Assembly: GCA_965263165.1 (NCBI GenBank)
Contig: OZ253584.1
Coordinates: 1,612,001 to 1,676,000 of the forward strand
Source: SAR202-VII-2 sp965263165
Lineage (GTDB): Bacteria > Chloroflexota > Dehalococcoidia > Lucifugimonadales > SAR202-VII-2
Direction of reading: 5' to 3'
DNA length: 64,000 nt
The position numbers and the translations under genes were made by a program. The notes beneath the pieces are model-generated. The model searched no databases and was not told the DNA's origin. It saw only the letters and a list, made by a program, of their open reading frames with translations. Below, one piece after another: positions 27,203 to 35,353 of this stretch; position 1 is the stretch's first letter, and each line of letters opens with the position of its first letter.

Positions 27203-27316
27203 GTCCCCGTGCCGCGCCCCGGCTACGAACGCGTCCCGTCCGTTCGGGGGTGGGGGCGGGGAGGCGGGGGGAGCGTGATAAAATGGGCGCAGCGTCTGAC
27301 GCTTCCCCTAGGGTTT

Positions 27317-27904
27317 ATGACACCGGAGCAAGAACAAGCCTACATAGAGCTGGCCCGCGGCGGCGACGTCGATGCCTTCAACATGCTGGTCGAGAGTCGC
27401 CAGCGGCAGGCCTTCAACCTGGCCGCCAGGATTCTCGGCGACCGGGCCCTGGCTGAGGATGCCACCCAGAACGCTTTTATGTCGGCCTACCGCGGTCTCA
27501 GGCAGTTCCGGGGCGGCAGGTTCCAGGCCTGGCTCCTTCGCATTGTTGTCAACGCCTGCCGCGATATGCAGCGCCGGCGCTACCGGCGCCCGTCCGTTTC
27601 CCTGGACGACGAAACCCTGGGCGTCGGCGCTGGGCTGCAATCTTCCGGCGAATCCCCCGAGGAGCACGCCCTGCGTCGGGAGCTTCAGCAGGAGATCCAG
27701 CGCGGTCTTGCAACCCTGGCGGAAGACCAGAAGTTGGCGCTCGTACTGGTGGATATCCAGGGCCTGGGCTACCAGGAAGCCGCCGACGCGCTGGGCGCGA
27801 ACCTCGGCACGGTCAAGTCCCGGCTCAGCCGCGCCCGGGCCGCCCTCCGCGACTACTTGCGGCGCCGCCCGGAACTTTTGCCCGGCGAATTGCGTCTGGA
27901 GTGA
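27317..27904 (+). CDS. ECF sigma factor (sigma-70 family)
   Basis: 195 residues from ATG 27317. Region 2 spans about residues 10-80 (DAFNMLVESRQRQAFNLAAR, then AEDATQNAFMSAYRGLRQFRG) and region 4 about 125-185 (LALVLVDIQGLGYQEAADALG, then GTVKSRLSRARAALRDYL). It directs RNA polymerase to a stress or envelope regulon. The next gene, an anti-sigma factor, overlaps by 4 bp. A TAAAAT box near 27280 may be its promoter. Group within ECF factors not resolved. Confidence 0.92.
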   Translation: MTPEQEQAYIELARGGDVDAFNMLVESRQRQAFNLAARILGDRALAEDATQNAFMSAYRGLRQFRGGRFQAWLLRIVVNACRDMQRRRYRRPSVSLDDETLGVGAGLQSSGESPEEHALRRELQQEIQRGLATLAEDQKLALVLVDIQGLGYQEAADALGANLGTVKSRLSRARAALRDYLRRRPELLPGELRLE

Positions 27905-28677
27905 TGAAGAGGATGATGTTTGGCCTAGGAAAGGGATCCCACCAACGGATAAGGGAAAGCCTCTCCTCCTACGTGGACGGGGAGGTTACTGATGCCGAGC
28001 GCCTCCAGGTGGAGCGGCATCTGGAAACCTGCGCCGACTGCCGCGCAGAGGCCGATAGCCTGCGCTCCATCGTTGGCCTCCTGCGCCGTATGCCTGAAAT
28101 CGAGCCGCCTCGGTCATTCGCCCTCGCGGAAGCCCCGGCCCCCGTCCGAGGCATGCCGGCGCTCCAATGGGCGCTCCGCACCACTGCCCTGTCCACCGCA
28201 TTTGTCCTTGCTGCCGTCTTTTCGGCGGACCTCGCCGGTGTGCTGCCCGGCGATCCCGCAGGCATCGGGGTGGCCCCCGCTCCGGTCAATGTTCAGCAGT
28301 CGGACATGTCCCAGGAGTCAGACGAACCGGCGGCCTTTTCGGAAGCCGGCGCCGCCAAGGAGCGCGAGGGATCGGACGGGCCCCAAGAGCCCCCGCAGCC
28401 TCTCGCCGACGCTGGCGAGGCCACACCCAGTATGGCTCCCCTCGCCGAGGACTCGATTGGCGCCGCCGAATCTGCCTCCGTCCAGCAACCCACGCCAACG
28501 AGGCCGCGGGTTGAGGCGGCGCGCTCCTCTGTTCCGGAGCGGCAGCCCCCGGATACCGATGAAACAGCCTCGAACGCCTATCTGCCGGCCATAGAGGGAT
28601 CTCTGGTTGCGCTGCTCGTGGGCGCCGGTGGAGCGTCGCTGTTCCTGGCCGTCAGGCGGCGTCGCAGCAGCGCCTGA
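27901..28677 (+). CDS. Zinc-finger anti-sigma factor, membrane-anchored
   Basis: 258 residues from GTG 27901 (ATG 27904 equally possible), overlapping the sigma gene. The ZAS motif H-X3-C-X2-C is clear near residue 40 (ERHLETCADCRAEA). A hydrophobic helix near 100-120 (TALSTAFVLAAVFSADL) and a second at the end (GSLVALLVGAGGASLFLAV) flank a long Pro/Glu/Ala-rich stretch. It would hold the sigma factor inactive at the membrane until a signal releases it. Two helices place the middle part outside the cell. The signal is unknown. Confidence 0.87.
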   Translation: MMKRMMFGLGKGSHQRIRESLSSYVDGEVTDAERLQVERHLETCADCRAEADSLRSIVGLLRRMPEIEPPRSFALAEAPAPVRGMPALQWALRTTALSTAFVLAAVFSADLAGVLPGDPAGIGVAPAPVNVQQSDMSQESDEPAAFSEAGAAKEREGSDGPQEPPQPLADAGEATPSMAPLAEDSIGAAESASVQQPTPTRPRVEAARSSVPERQPPDTDETASNAYLPAIEGSLVALLVGAGGASLFLAVRRRRSSA

Positions 28678-28812
28678 CCGGCTATCGTCCTCCGCGAACC
28701 CTCCAGGCGCCCGCGGAACCGCGCGGAACCTTTCGACGCTGCTTTTCGTCTTGATAGTAGTCAGCCTCTCACAAGACTGAGAGCATGGAAATCCAAGGTC
28801 GGAGGTGGGGCA

Positions 28813-29646
28813 ATGATCAGCAGGAAGGGTGTTGGCGCTCTCGTTGCGGGGGTTGTGTCGCTGGCGCTGTTGGCCGCGGCCTGCAGCACCGCCCCGACGC
28901 CGGACGGAGACGGGACGAACGGCCCGTTGGCAACCAGCGATGCGCTGGCCGCTTCAAGGCTTGCATCGGCATATGGCGGCGGCCAGACCGGTCTCCACGT
29001 TTTTGGCGTCGGCTCAGTAACCGTTGAGCCCGACCTGGGCATACTCAACATGGGTGTCGAGGCCACGGAAGACACCGTAGAAGAGGCCCGAAACGTCGCG
29101 GCGCAGGCCATGAATGCCGTTCGGGCGGCGCTGGCGGGCGTGGGCGTGTCGGACGATGACATCGAGACCAGGTTCTTCAGCATCCAGCCGGAGTATGTGT
29201 GGCGCGAGGTCTATGAAGAAGGTGGCCGCATCCAAAATAAGCAGGAGCTTGTGGGCTACCGGGTGTCCAACAACGTCGAGGTGAAGATCCGTGATCTGGA
29301 CAGGGCCGGAGAGGTCGTTGACGCCGTGGCGCTGGCCGGCGGCGACGTCATCCGGGTCAACAACATTTCCTTTACCGTGGAGGACCCGCTGCCCTTCGAA
29401 ATGCAGGCGCGCGAACTGGCGGTGAAGGAGGCCCGGGCCAAGGCGGAGCAGATGGCTGGTTGGGCAGGGGAGGGCCTCGGCAATCTGGTATTCCTGTCGG
29501 AGGCCAGCGCTTCCAGCCCGGTGCGCAGGCTGGAGGCCTACGCCGAATCCTCGGCCGACGCCGCCTTCGCATTGCCGTCCACCTCCATCGCGCCGGGCGA
29601 CATGGATGTGAGGGTTACAGTTCAGGCAGTTTGGGCCATCGAGTAA
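28813..29646 (+). CDS. SIMPL-domain (DUF541) lipoprotein
   Basis: 277 residues. A lipoprotein signal ends in LLAAAC (Cys24). The SIMPL domain follows: VFGVGSVTVEPDLGILNMGVE, then IETRFFSIQPEYVW, GYRVSNNVEVKIRDLD and AREKA-like VKEARAKAEQMA. SIMPL proteins form ring-like periplasmic or surface assemblies of uncertain role, some tied to oxidative stress. It follows the sigma/anti-sigma pair by 135 bp and may be in its regulon, which is inference. Confidence 0.85.
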   Translation: MISRKGVGALVAGVVSLALLAAACSTAPTPDGDGTNGPLATSDALAASRLASAYGGGQTGLHVFGVGSVTVEPDLGILNMGVEATEDTVEEARNVAAQAMNAVRAALAGVGVSDDDIETRFFSIQPEYVWREVYEEGGRIQNKQELVGYRVSNNVEVKIRDLDRAGEVVDAVALAGGDVIRVNNISFTVEDPLPFEMQARELAVKEARAKAEQMAGWAGEGLGNLVFLSEASASSPVRRLEAYAESSADAAFALPSTSIAPGDMDVRVTVQAVWAIE

Positions 29647-29662
29647 GCAAACGCTGCCCCCG

Positions 29663-29700
29663 CAAGCAAGAGGGCGACCCTTGGGCCGCCCTCTTGCTTG
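29663..29700. terminator. Intrinsic terminator, SIMPL gene / DinB-like gene
   Basis: Stem CAAGCAAGAGGGCG / CGCCCTCTTGCTTG with central ACCCTTGGGC; lies between convergent genes. Confidence 0.85.
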
Positions 29701-29740
29701 ACCAAAACGCGCCAGGAACCGGCAGACCCGTCGTCCGGCG

Positions 29741-30262
29741 CTAGAAGGGGGCGCCCTCGAGACCCTGTAGGCTACGCAGCACCCAAATCTCGCCGAGGTG
29801 CGAGAATCCGTGGGTCAGCATGCTCTCCGTCAGGATCGTCATCACCCGCCGCTCCCCCTGGGGCCGGATCATGGTCGTGCGTTCCAAGTCAGACTCGGAC
29901 AGGGTGGCCAGGTACGCCTCGGTCCGGTCCCAGACCTTCCTCATGTACGGAGCGAACTCTTCCACCGACGGCAGGCGCAGAGCGACGGCATCCTCCGCGG
30001 CCATACCGGTTCCCTGGGCCTTACTGTCCAGCCCCAACGTTTCGTGCCAGCCCTCCTCCATCCATACGGTGGGTTGTCGCTGGAGCACGAACTGGATGAT
30101 ATTGTCCTCAGTGCGGCTGTAGTGCCAGATGACGAAGGCGATGTGATTCGCCTGGCCGGTCGGCCGCCAGTGGAGGTGCTCCGGCGTCAATCCCGCGACG
30201 ACCGCGTCGAAGTCGGCGTGAAGCCGCTTGAACTGTTCCACGAAGAAGTCGATGATGGCCAT
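29741..30262 (-). CDS. DinB-family metal-dependent protein
   Basis: 173 residues forming a four-helix bundle of the DinB/YfiT type. Three histidine ligands are visible: FVIWHYSRTED near residue 45, and HGFSHLGE near 150. Such proteins often transfer thiols or act in detoxification; specific role unknown. A TATGAT box with extended TGC lies at 30301-30309, about 40 bp upstream. A second, more distant DinB-like gene is at 32501. Confidence 0.82.
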   Translation of the reverse strand: MAIIDFFVEQFKRLHADFDAVVAGLTPEHLHWRPTGQANHIAFVIWHYSRTEDNIIQFVLQRQPTVWMEEGWHETLGLDSKAQGTGMAAEDAVALRLPSVEEFAPYMRKVWDRTEAYLATLSESDLERTTMIRPQGERRVMTILTESMLTHGFSHLGEIWVLRSLQGLEGAPF

Positions 30263-30401
30263 GTCGCTCCCGCTGCTACCTGCGCGTTGACGCGCCTGGT
30301 ATCATAGCACAGGGCCTGGCGGTGACCGTCCAGTGTCGGGCCCGGGATTGCCACACTTTTATCGGGGCCGGCGGCCGCCCACTTACCCAGGGGGATAGCG
30401 A

Positions 30402-30668
30402 ATGGATGTGCGGGAAACCTACGCATGGATGCTGTTCATCAGCCTGATGCTGGCCCTCTTTGGCCTGTCCCTGTATCTCCTCTTCACCGTGGAGGGCGCC
30501 ATCTCCAAGGACCTGCCCGAGTGGGTGGGCGGCTCCTTCGACCACAGTCCCTACACTGAGCTGGTGCTCAACCGCTGGCTGGCCGTTGTAGGCGCAGTGA
30601 TTACGGGCAGCATGGTGCTGGTCGGACTCATGGGGGCCTTCCTGCGCGGCAAGCAACTCATCCGCTAG
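30402..30668 (+). CDS. Small two-helix membrane protein
   Basis: 88 residues with two predicted membrane helices (about 8-30, MLFISLMLALFGLSLYLLF; about 58-80, WLAVVGAVITGSMVLVGLMG) joined by an acidic loop. Ribosome site GGGGGA before the ATG. No family recognised. Gene-like codon use and clean start support a real protein. Confidence 0.6.
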   Translation: MDVRETYAWMLFISLMLALFGLSLYLLFTVEGAISKDLPEWVGGSFDHSPYTELVLNRWLAVVGAVITGSMVLVGLMGAFLRGKQLIR

Positions 30669-30723
30669 GCGGCGCCCACAAACATTGCGCGCCGCTCGCG
30701 CTTGCTCGCGGGCCTGGTGCTAT

Positions 30724-31689
30724 CTAGGGCGTGAGCAAGAGCTTCCCGGTCGTCTCCCTGCCGGCCAGTTTCGCGTGAGCCTCCGCAGCTTCCGACAACG
30801 GAAACTCGCCGCCAATGTGAAGCTCCAGTTCTCCGGATGCCGCCCTGTTGAGGACATCTCCGGCCCGCCACAGCAGTTCCTCGCGGGTCTTGGTGTAGTG
30901 CACCAGCGTGGGCCGGGTCATGAACAGCGACTTCGCATTCAGCTTCATGGGGTCTATGGGGGGCGTGGGCCCGCTGGCCTGGCCGAAGAGCACCAACATG
31001 CCCCGGACCGCCAGGCTTCCAATGCTCTTCTCGTACGTGCTGGCGCCCACTGAGTCGTAGGCCACCTGAACACCTCCGCCGCCGGTGAGGCGCATTACCT
31101 CGGCTTCGAAGTCCTGCTCCGTGTAGAGAATGACCTCGTCGGCGCCCACGGACCTGGCAAGCTCGGCTTTCTCTTTGGTGGACACCGTCCCGATAACGCG
31201 GGCGCCCTCTCTCTTGGCGATCTGGATGAGCAAAAGGCCAACGCCGCCCGCAGCCGCGTGGAGGAGACAGGTGTCGCTGGCCTTCAGGGGATAGACCGAG
31301 TACGCGAGGTAGTGGGCGGTCATGCCCTGGAGCATCAGCGCCGCCGCCTGCCTGAAGTCCAAGCCTTCGGGAATCTTCACCAGACGCCCCGCCGGAACGG
31401 CCGCTAGTTCGGCATAGGCCCCTAGGACGTTGGAATAGGCAACCCGGTCGCCTACGGCAAACTCGGTGACGCCCGGTCCCAAAGCCACGACCTCACCGGC
31501 GGCCTCGCTTCCGGGGACGTAGGGGAGGTCCAGCTTGTACAGCCCTGAACGCTGGTAGATGTCGATGAAGTTGATGCCGGTGGCGTGGATCCGGACAAGC
31601 GCCTGGCCCTCGCCGGGCTGTGGGTCCGGGACATCTCGAAGCTGGAGGACTTCAGGTCCGCCGATTTCCTGGGCTTGGATGGCTTTCAC
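30724..31689 (-). CDS. Quinone oxidoreductase (zeta-crystallin type, MDR family)
   Basis: 321 residues from GTG 31689, with GGAGG six bases before it. N-terminal GroES-like fold (GGPEVLQLRDVPDPQPGEGQ, GINFIDIYQRSG), no zinc ligands, and the nucleotide site AAAGGVGLLLIQIAK near 147. This is the NADPH:quinone reductase pattern. A long frame continues upstream through the next gene but has no homology. It is co-directional with the ODP protein upstream, 84 bp apart. Confidence 0.9.
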   Translation of the reverse strand: MKAIQAQEIGGPEVLQLRDVPDPQPGEGQALVRIHATGINFIDIYQRSGLYKLDLPYVPGSEAAGEVVALGPGVTEFAVGDRVAYSNVLGAYAELAAVPAGRLVKIPEGLDFRQAAALMLQGMTAHYLAYSVYPLKASDTCLLHAAAGGVGLLLIQIAKREGARVIGTVSTKEKAELARSVGADEVILYTEQDFEAEVMRLTGGGGVQVAYDSVGASTYEKSIGSLAVRGMLVLFGQASGPTPPIDPMKLNAKSLFMTRPTLVHYTKTREELLWRAGDVLNRAASGELELHIGGEFPLSEAAEAHAKLAGRETTGKLLLTP

Positions 31690-31772
31690 AATGGCCTCCG
31701 TGGTGATGGCGGGGAACCCAGCGCTGCCGGACAACGCTGCGGACGGGAGCGTCCCGCCGTCTCCGTTCTTTC

Positions 31773-32480
31773 CTAGGGGTCGATCAGAATCCCTGCAACG
31801 TCCCGTTCCCTCATGGCCTTGATGTAGCTCTCCGTTCTTCCCACTAGAACGCTGCCGTGGTGGCAGGCCAGCGTCTTCGGGCTCAGGGCCTCGATCTTGT
31901 CTAGGGCAACGTCCAGATGGGCGCGGGAGGGCAGGACGCCGGAGGACTGGTAGGCGAGCACCATCTCCTCCGTCATGTCCTGGTCGGTCACAGCCGGGCC
32001 GGCGCCGGGTTGGATGAAAATATCCGATGAAAAGAGCGTGCCCGTCGCGTCGTCGAAGGCCAGCATGCTGTCCCACTGGTGGATGTACGGCGCAACGATG
32101 AACCGCAGCTGGTGGCGGCCCAGGTCGAACACCTCGTTGTCGTGGGCCGTTACCGGCGGGCGGGTGGTGAAGTCCCTCAAGTTGGAGCGGGTTCCTATCG
32201 GGCTGCCCACCGGCAGGGCATGGGGCGCTAGGGCGAGGTAGTGGTTGATGGCGCCGCATTCGTCCGCCTCGAAATGGGGCACAACGACGTAGCGGAGGGT
32301 GGCCGGATCAACCAGTTGCTTGACGGCCTCCAAGCCCTCATCGAAGGCCCTTCCGAAGCCCGCTTCCACCAGCACTGGAGCCTCGTCCCTGATGACATAG
32401 AAGCTATACGTCAAGGGCCGGTCCTCGAACGCAATGTTGATCCGGTAGATGTCTTCGGCTATTTCGGTAATGGTGGCCAT
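31773..32480 (-). CDS. Stand-alone ODP / flavodiiron-type metallo-beta-lactamase protein
   Basis: 235 residues from ATG 32480. It matches the di-iron oxygen-binding (ODP) part of flavodiiron proteins: VPHFEADECGAINHYL, equivalent to HxExD, later APYIHQWDSMLAFDDATGTLFSSDIF, equivalent to the HWPDS-M and SNDAF motifs, and CHHGSVLVG near the end. The flavodoxin domain of true flavodiiron proteins is absent. It may reduce O2 or NO with a separate donor, or act as a sensor; the co-directional quinone reductase is a possible partner, by position only. Confidence 0.8.
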   Translation of the reverse strand: MATITEIAEDIYRINIAFEDRPLTYSFYVIRDEAPVLVEAGFGRAFDEGLEAVKQLVDPATLRYVVVPHFEADECGAINHYLALAPHALPVGSPIGTRSNLRDFTTRPPVTAHDNEVFDLGRHQLRFIVAPYIHQWDSMLAFDDATGTLFSSDIFIQPGAGPAVTDQDMTEEMVLAYQSSGVLPSRAHLDVALDKIEALSPKTLACHHGSVLVGRTESYIKAMRERDVAGILIDP

Positions 32481-32500
32481 GGTCCCTCCAGCCTCTTCCG

Positions 32501-33145
32501 CTAGGGTTCGCTCCTGTCCCACTCCGGCAGCATCCAGTAGCCCACCTCCGGCGGGGAGACCGCGGCCTGAAGGCCCTGCGCCCGCTTCAGCCGCTGGACG
32601 TTGTAGAGGTGCGTTGTCAGTTCGTAGTACATGTGGCGCATCACGGCCCCAACCCTGATGCGCCACAGAGGTGGGTCGCCGGGTTCTTGGCGCGCCTCTC
32701 CCTCGTAGAGCTGGGCGTGCCGTTCAAAGGGCCCACCGAAGTCCACCGTTGCCTCGAGGCCCAACACCCCCTCCGCGGAGTCCCTGGCAAGAATGTCCTG
32801 GGCCAGTTGCAGCCCCTGCGATAGCTTGTCCCGGAGCACGCCAATGTCCCAAAAGATGTCGTCGTCCAGACGGCGGTCGTACTTTGATTCCATGAGGAGC
32901 TGCTGCTCCTCCAGTACGGGCTTACCGTCGGGGAACAGCGCGTCCGCCATGCGCATCAACGGCCAGCGGATCATGAGCGAGGCCATGTGGCTGACGTTGT
33001 TGCGGATGGTCCAATTGGCCCATTCCCACCGGTCGCTGCTCCAGTCGAGCTGGTCTTCGGTCAGGCCCTCAAGCTCGGCGGCTATGAGCGGGCCAAAGTC
33101 GCCGAATTGGGCCGAAAGCTCCGTGGCGGCGTTCGGGTCTGCCAT
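32501..33145 (-). CDS. DinB-like helical-bundle protein
   Basis: 214 residues from ATG 33145 with CAGGAGC upstream. The order ELEGLTEDQLDWSSDRWEWA, NNVSHMASLMIRWPL and a late MRHMYYELTTHLYNVQRLK resembles the DinB fold with His residues at the expected helix positions, though similarity is weaker than for the gene at 29741. It precedes the ODP gene by 20 bp in the same direction, so the two are probably co-transcribed. Function unknown. Confidence 0.65.
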   Translation of the reverse strand: MADPNAATELSAQFGDFGPLIAAELEGLTEDQLDWSSDRWEWANWTIRNNVSHMASLMIRWPLMRMADALFPDGKPVLEEQQLLMESKYDRRLDDDIFWDIGVLRDKLSQGLQLAQDILARDSAEGVLGLEATVDFGGPFERHAQLYEGEARQEPGDPPLWRIRVGAVMRHMYYELTTHLYNVQRLKRAQGLQAAVSPPEVGYWMLPEWDRSEP

Positions 33146-33399
33146 GGTGTCGCGCTCCTGGACGGTGGTGGTGTTGGGGCAGTGCAAGAGTAAGTCCTTT
33201 GGACGTGGACAGTCAACGGCCCTGCTGGGGCCGCTCTTAGGCCCACTTCTAGGAATGCTCTGAACAAGTGCCCGCGGGCCGCTGGAGGTCGGACGAGGCC
33301 ATTGGACGGGGGTTTACGGAGACGTCCAGCCGCTCAACGGCGCTGAGACAGGGGCAACCCTCTGCCCCTGCCCCCAGGAGGCGCTCCTCTTCCTTCCCT

Positions 33400-33570
33400 C
33401 GTACTCAGGGGAAGGCTAGGAAGCGGGTCCCGACGCGCCCGGTGAGAAAACGACGACGCCTCCATCCCCAAGCAAGGGGCAGGGGGCGCAACCCCCTCTG
33501 GGAGTACAGCGAGTCCCCCTGTACCCCAAACGTTGGAGGGTGGGCTAGGTGGGACAACGGCGCCCGCCAC
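33400..33570 (-). repeat. GC-rich palindromic repeat, copy 7
   Basis: Reverse orientation; contains CAAGCAAGGGGCAGGGGGCG and CCCCAAACGTTGGAGGGTG. A family-3 fragment lies at 33249-33275. No gene seen in 33146-34058 outside repeats. Confidence 0.75.
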
Positions 33571-33587
33571 CATATGCCGCCGCCCTC

Positions 33588-33616
33588 TTGCAGAATAAGG
33601 ACATTTGTTCTAGAGT
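33588..33616 (+). promoter_or_regulatory. PR11 copy 4 promoter
   Basis: TTGCAG, 17-bp spacer, TAGAGT. The spacer holds GGACATTTGTTC, one mismatch from GAAC-N4-GTTC, the best SOS-box-like match in the window. Confidence 0.6.
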
Positions 33617-33870
33617 ATCGTCAACCAGTGGGCCGGCGACCCACACCTTCGTTGAGCAGGGGGGCCGCGAGTTGCAGGGTATAGGGTATATGGAAGGCGG
33701 GAGAGCAGATGGTCAAGCAGTGGCCTGGCGGCCCACTCCTTGTATGACGCAAGGTCCCGGCTACGCGACAGCTACGGGACGCCTCGCTTCGGGGGCCGGC
33801 TGGAAAGTGGACAAAGGCGTCGCGAACTGTGCCAGAGGCGTGGCAACTGTGACGCCCGGGTGTGCCGGAT
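33588..33870 (+). repeat. PR11 element, copy 4 (degenerate)
   Basis: Leader differs from other copies. Repeats GCTACGCGACA, GCTACGGGACG lie near 33760-33785, followed by GCCGGCTGGAAAG and GTCGCGAACTGTGCC, matching the terminal block of the 57-kb copy. Confidence 0.55.
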
Positions 33871-33989
33871 TAGCCACGCCGCTGGCGCCGCTCCTTCACT
33901 GGCAGTCACGCCTTTACGCACAAACGGGACCTCCGCAGCGGCGTCACGGATAACCGGCGCCGCCGGCTCCCGTCCCTGCCCCCGTACTC

Positions 33990-35180
33990 GGAGACCTTTG
34001 CGTAACTAAGGCAGGTGGGGCGAGAATGTAGCCATCCGAGGAAGTCCGGAGAGTACAGATGCATCGTCAGATGGGTCAGACGTCACTAGCAGAATCGCTG
34101 TTGCCGCAGTCGCTTGGAAGAAACGAGCGTCTGGAGCGAATCGGCGAGGAGGTGGACTGGGAACGATTCGCCTTTCTGGTGGGGGGAGTCTACTCGGCCG
34201 ATGAAGGGAGACCCAGTTATCCTCCGTTGATGATGGTCAAGGTACTGCTGCTGGAGCAGTGGTACAACCTGTCTGACCCGCAGATGGAAGAGGCACTCGG
34301 AGACCGCATATCGTTCCGTCGCTTTGTGGGGCTTGGGCTTCAGGACGAGACCCCTGACTACTCGACGATCAGCCGCTTTCGGACCGAGCTGGTGAAGCAT
34401 GGGCTGAGTGAGGAGCTTTTCAAGGAGGTGGAAGTCCAACTGGACAAGCGCGGACTGGTATTGAAGGAGGGGACGTTGATGGACGCCACGCTGGTAGAGG
34501 CCCAAGTGCGTCGTCCACCCCTCGCTGCGGGACGTGGCGCCAAGAGTGCTACCGACCCCGATGCTGACTGGACGCGCCACCGTGGGAGTCGGGCGCACTT
34601 CGGCTACAAGGTGCATCTGGGTGTGGATGCAGGGACGGGGCTGGTGCGCAAGGGGATGCTGACGCCGGCCAAGGTCTATGAGAGCGAGGTGGCCGATGCG
34701 CTGGTGAGCGGTGACGAGGTGGCGGTGTACGGTGACCGCGCCTATGAGTCCAACAGGCGGCGTCGGTGGCTCACGTCTCATGGGATCAACGATCGGATCA
34801 TGCACCGTTCCCACAAGCATCAACCGGAGTTACCGCATTGGCAGAAGCGACGCAACGCGTTGATACGTCCGCGGCGGGCGTTGGTGGAGAAGGTCTTCGG
34901 CACCCTCAAGCGCAGCTACGGCTATAGCCGTGTCCGCTACCGGGGTTTGGGACGCAACGCCGTGGAGATGTGGTTCAAGCTGATGGCCTACAACTTGCGG
35001 AGGATGACCAAGTTGGCTGATTGCGCTGCCTGAACCACTGTGTAGGAGCAGTCCCGGGGGAGCCGCCACACCGGGACGCGCAGTGGGTGGCCTGAACCGC
35101 CCTGGATGCGGTTCCGTGAACTTCTTCTCCGTGCTGGCGGACCAATCGAAGGCTACACCCAGAGTTGCTCAAAGGTCTCC
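33990..35180 (+). mobile_element. IS5-family insertion sequence
   Basis: About 1190 bp bounded by inverted repeats GGAGACCTTTG (33990-34000) and CAAAGGTCTCC (35170-35180), with weaker matching inward (GTAACT / AGTTGCT). One transposase gene. Left flank is part of the GC-rich repeat family (GTCCCTGCCCCCGTACTC), so it inserted in repeat DNA. I could not define a target duplication with confidence. Confidence 0.78.
34059..35033 (+). CDS. IS5-family DDE transposase
   Basis: 324 residues, full length for IS5-type transposases. The N-terminal DUF772 region (YSADEGRPSYPPLMMVKVLLLEQWYNLSD) is intact. Catalytic residues are visible as Asp in GTLMDATLVEAQ, Asp in YGDRAYES and Glu in RRALVEKVFGTLKRSYG. 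No frameshift or stop, so the element may be active. Start ATG 34059 fits the element boundary. Confidence 0.92.
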   Translation: MHRQMGQTSLAESLLPQSLGRNERLERIGEEVDWERFAFLVGGVYSADEGRPSYPPLMMVKVLLLEQWYNLSDPQMEEALGDRISFRRFVGLGLQDETPDYSTISRFRTELVKHGLSEELFKEVEVQLDKRGLVLKEGTLMDATLVEAQVRRPPLAAGRGAKSATDPDADWTRHRGSRAHFGYKVHLGVDAGTGLVRKGMLTPAKVYESEVADALVSGDEVAVYGDRAYESNRRRRWLTSHGINDRIMHRSHKHQPELPHWQKRRNALIRPRRALVEKVFGTLKRSYGYSRVRYRGLGRNAVEMWFKLMAYNLRRMTKLADCAA

Positions 35181-35210
35181 TTCTTGGGGGGAAAGAGGCT
35201 GGCAATCCTC

Positions 35211-35275
35211 TAGCATGCGCTTGAATCGCAGTGCGTCCCCTACAGCTTGTTCAGGGATTCCCTAGGATTAGTGCG
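35211..35275 (-). repeat. Dispersed repeat family 3, copy 2
   Basis: Reverse orientation: CTAGGGAATCCCTGAACAAG, then GGGGACGCACTGCGATTC and AAGCGCATGC. It is 30 bp beyond the IS5 right end and otherwise fills the gap before the Rieske gene. Confidence 0.7.
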
Positions 35276-35353
35276 CCGTTGTTCTCGATGTGCGTTGCCT
35301 GTGCTATATTCAACGCCAAAGGCCTGTCTCCCAGATTCTCCAGGAGGGTCGCT

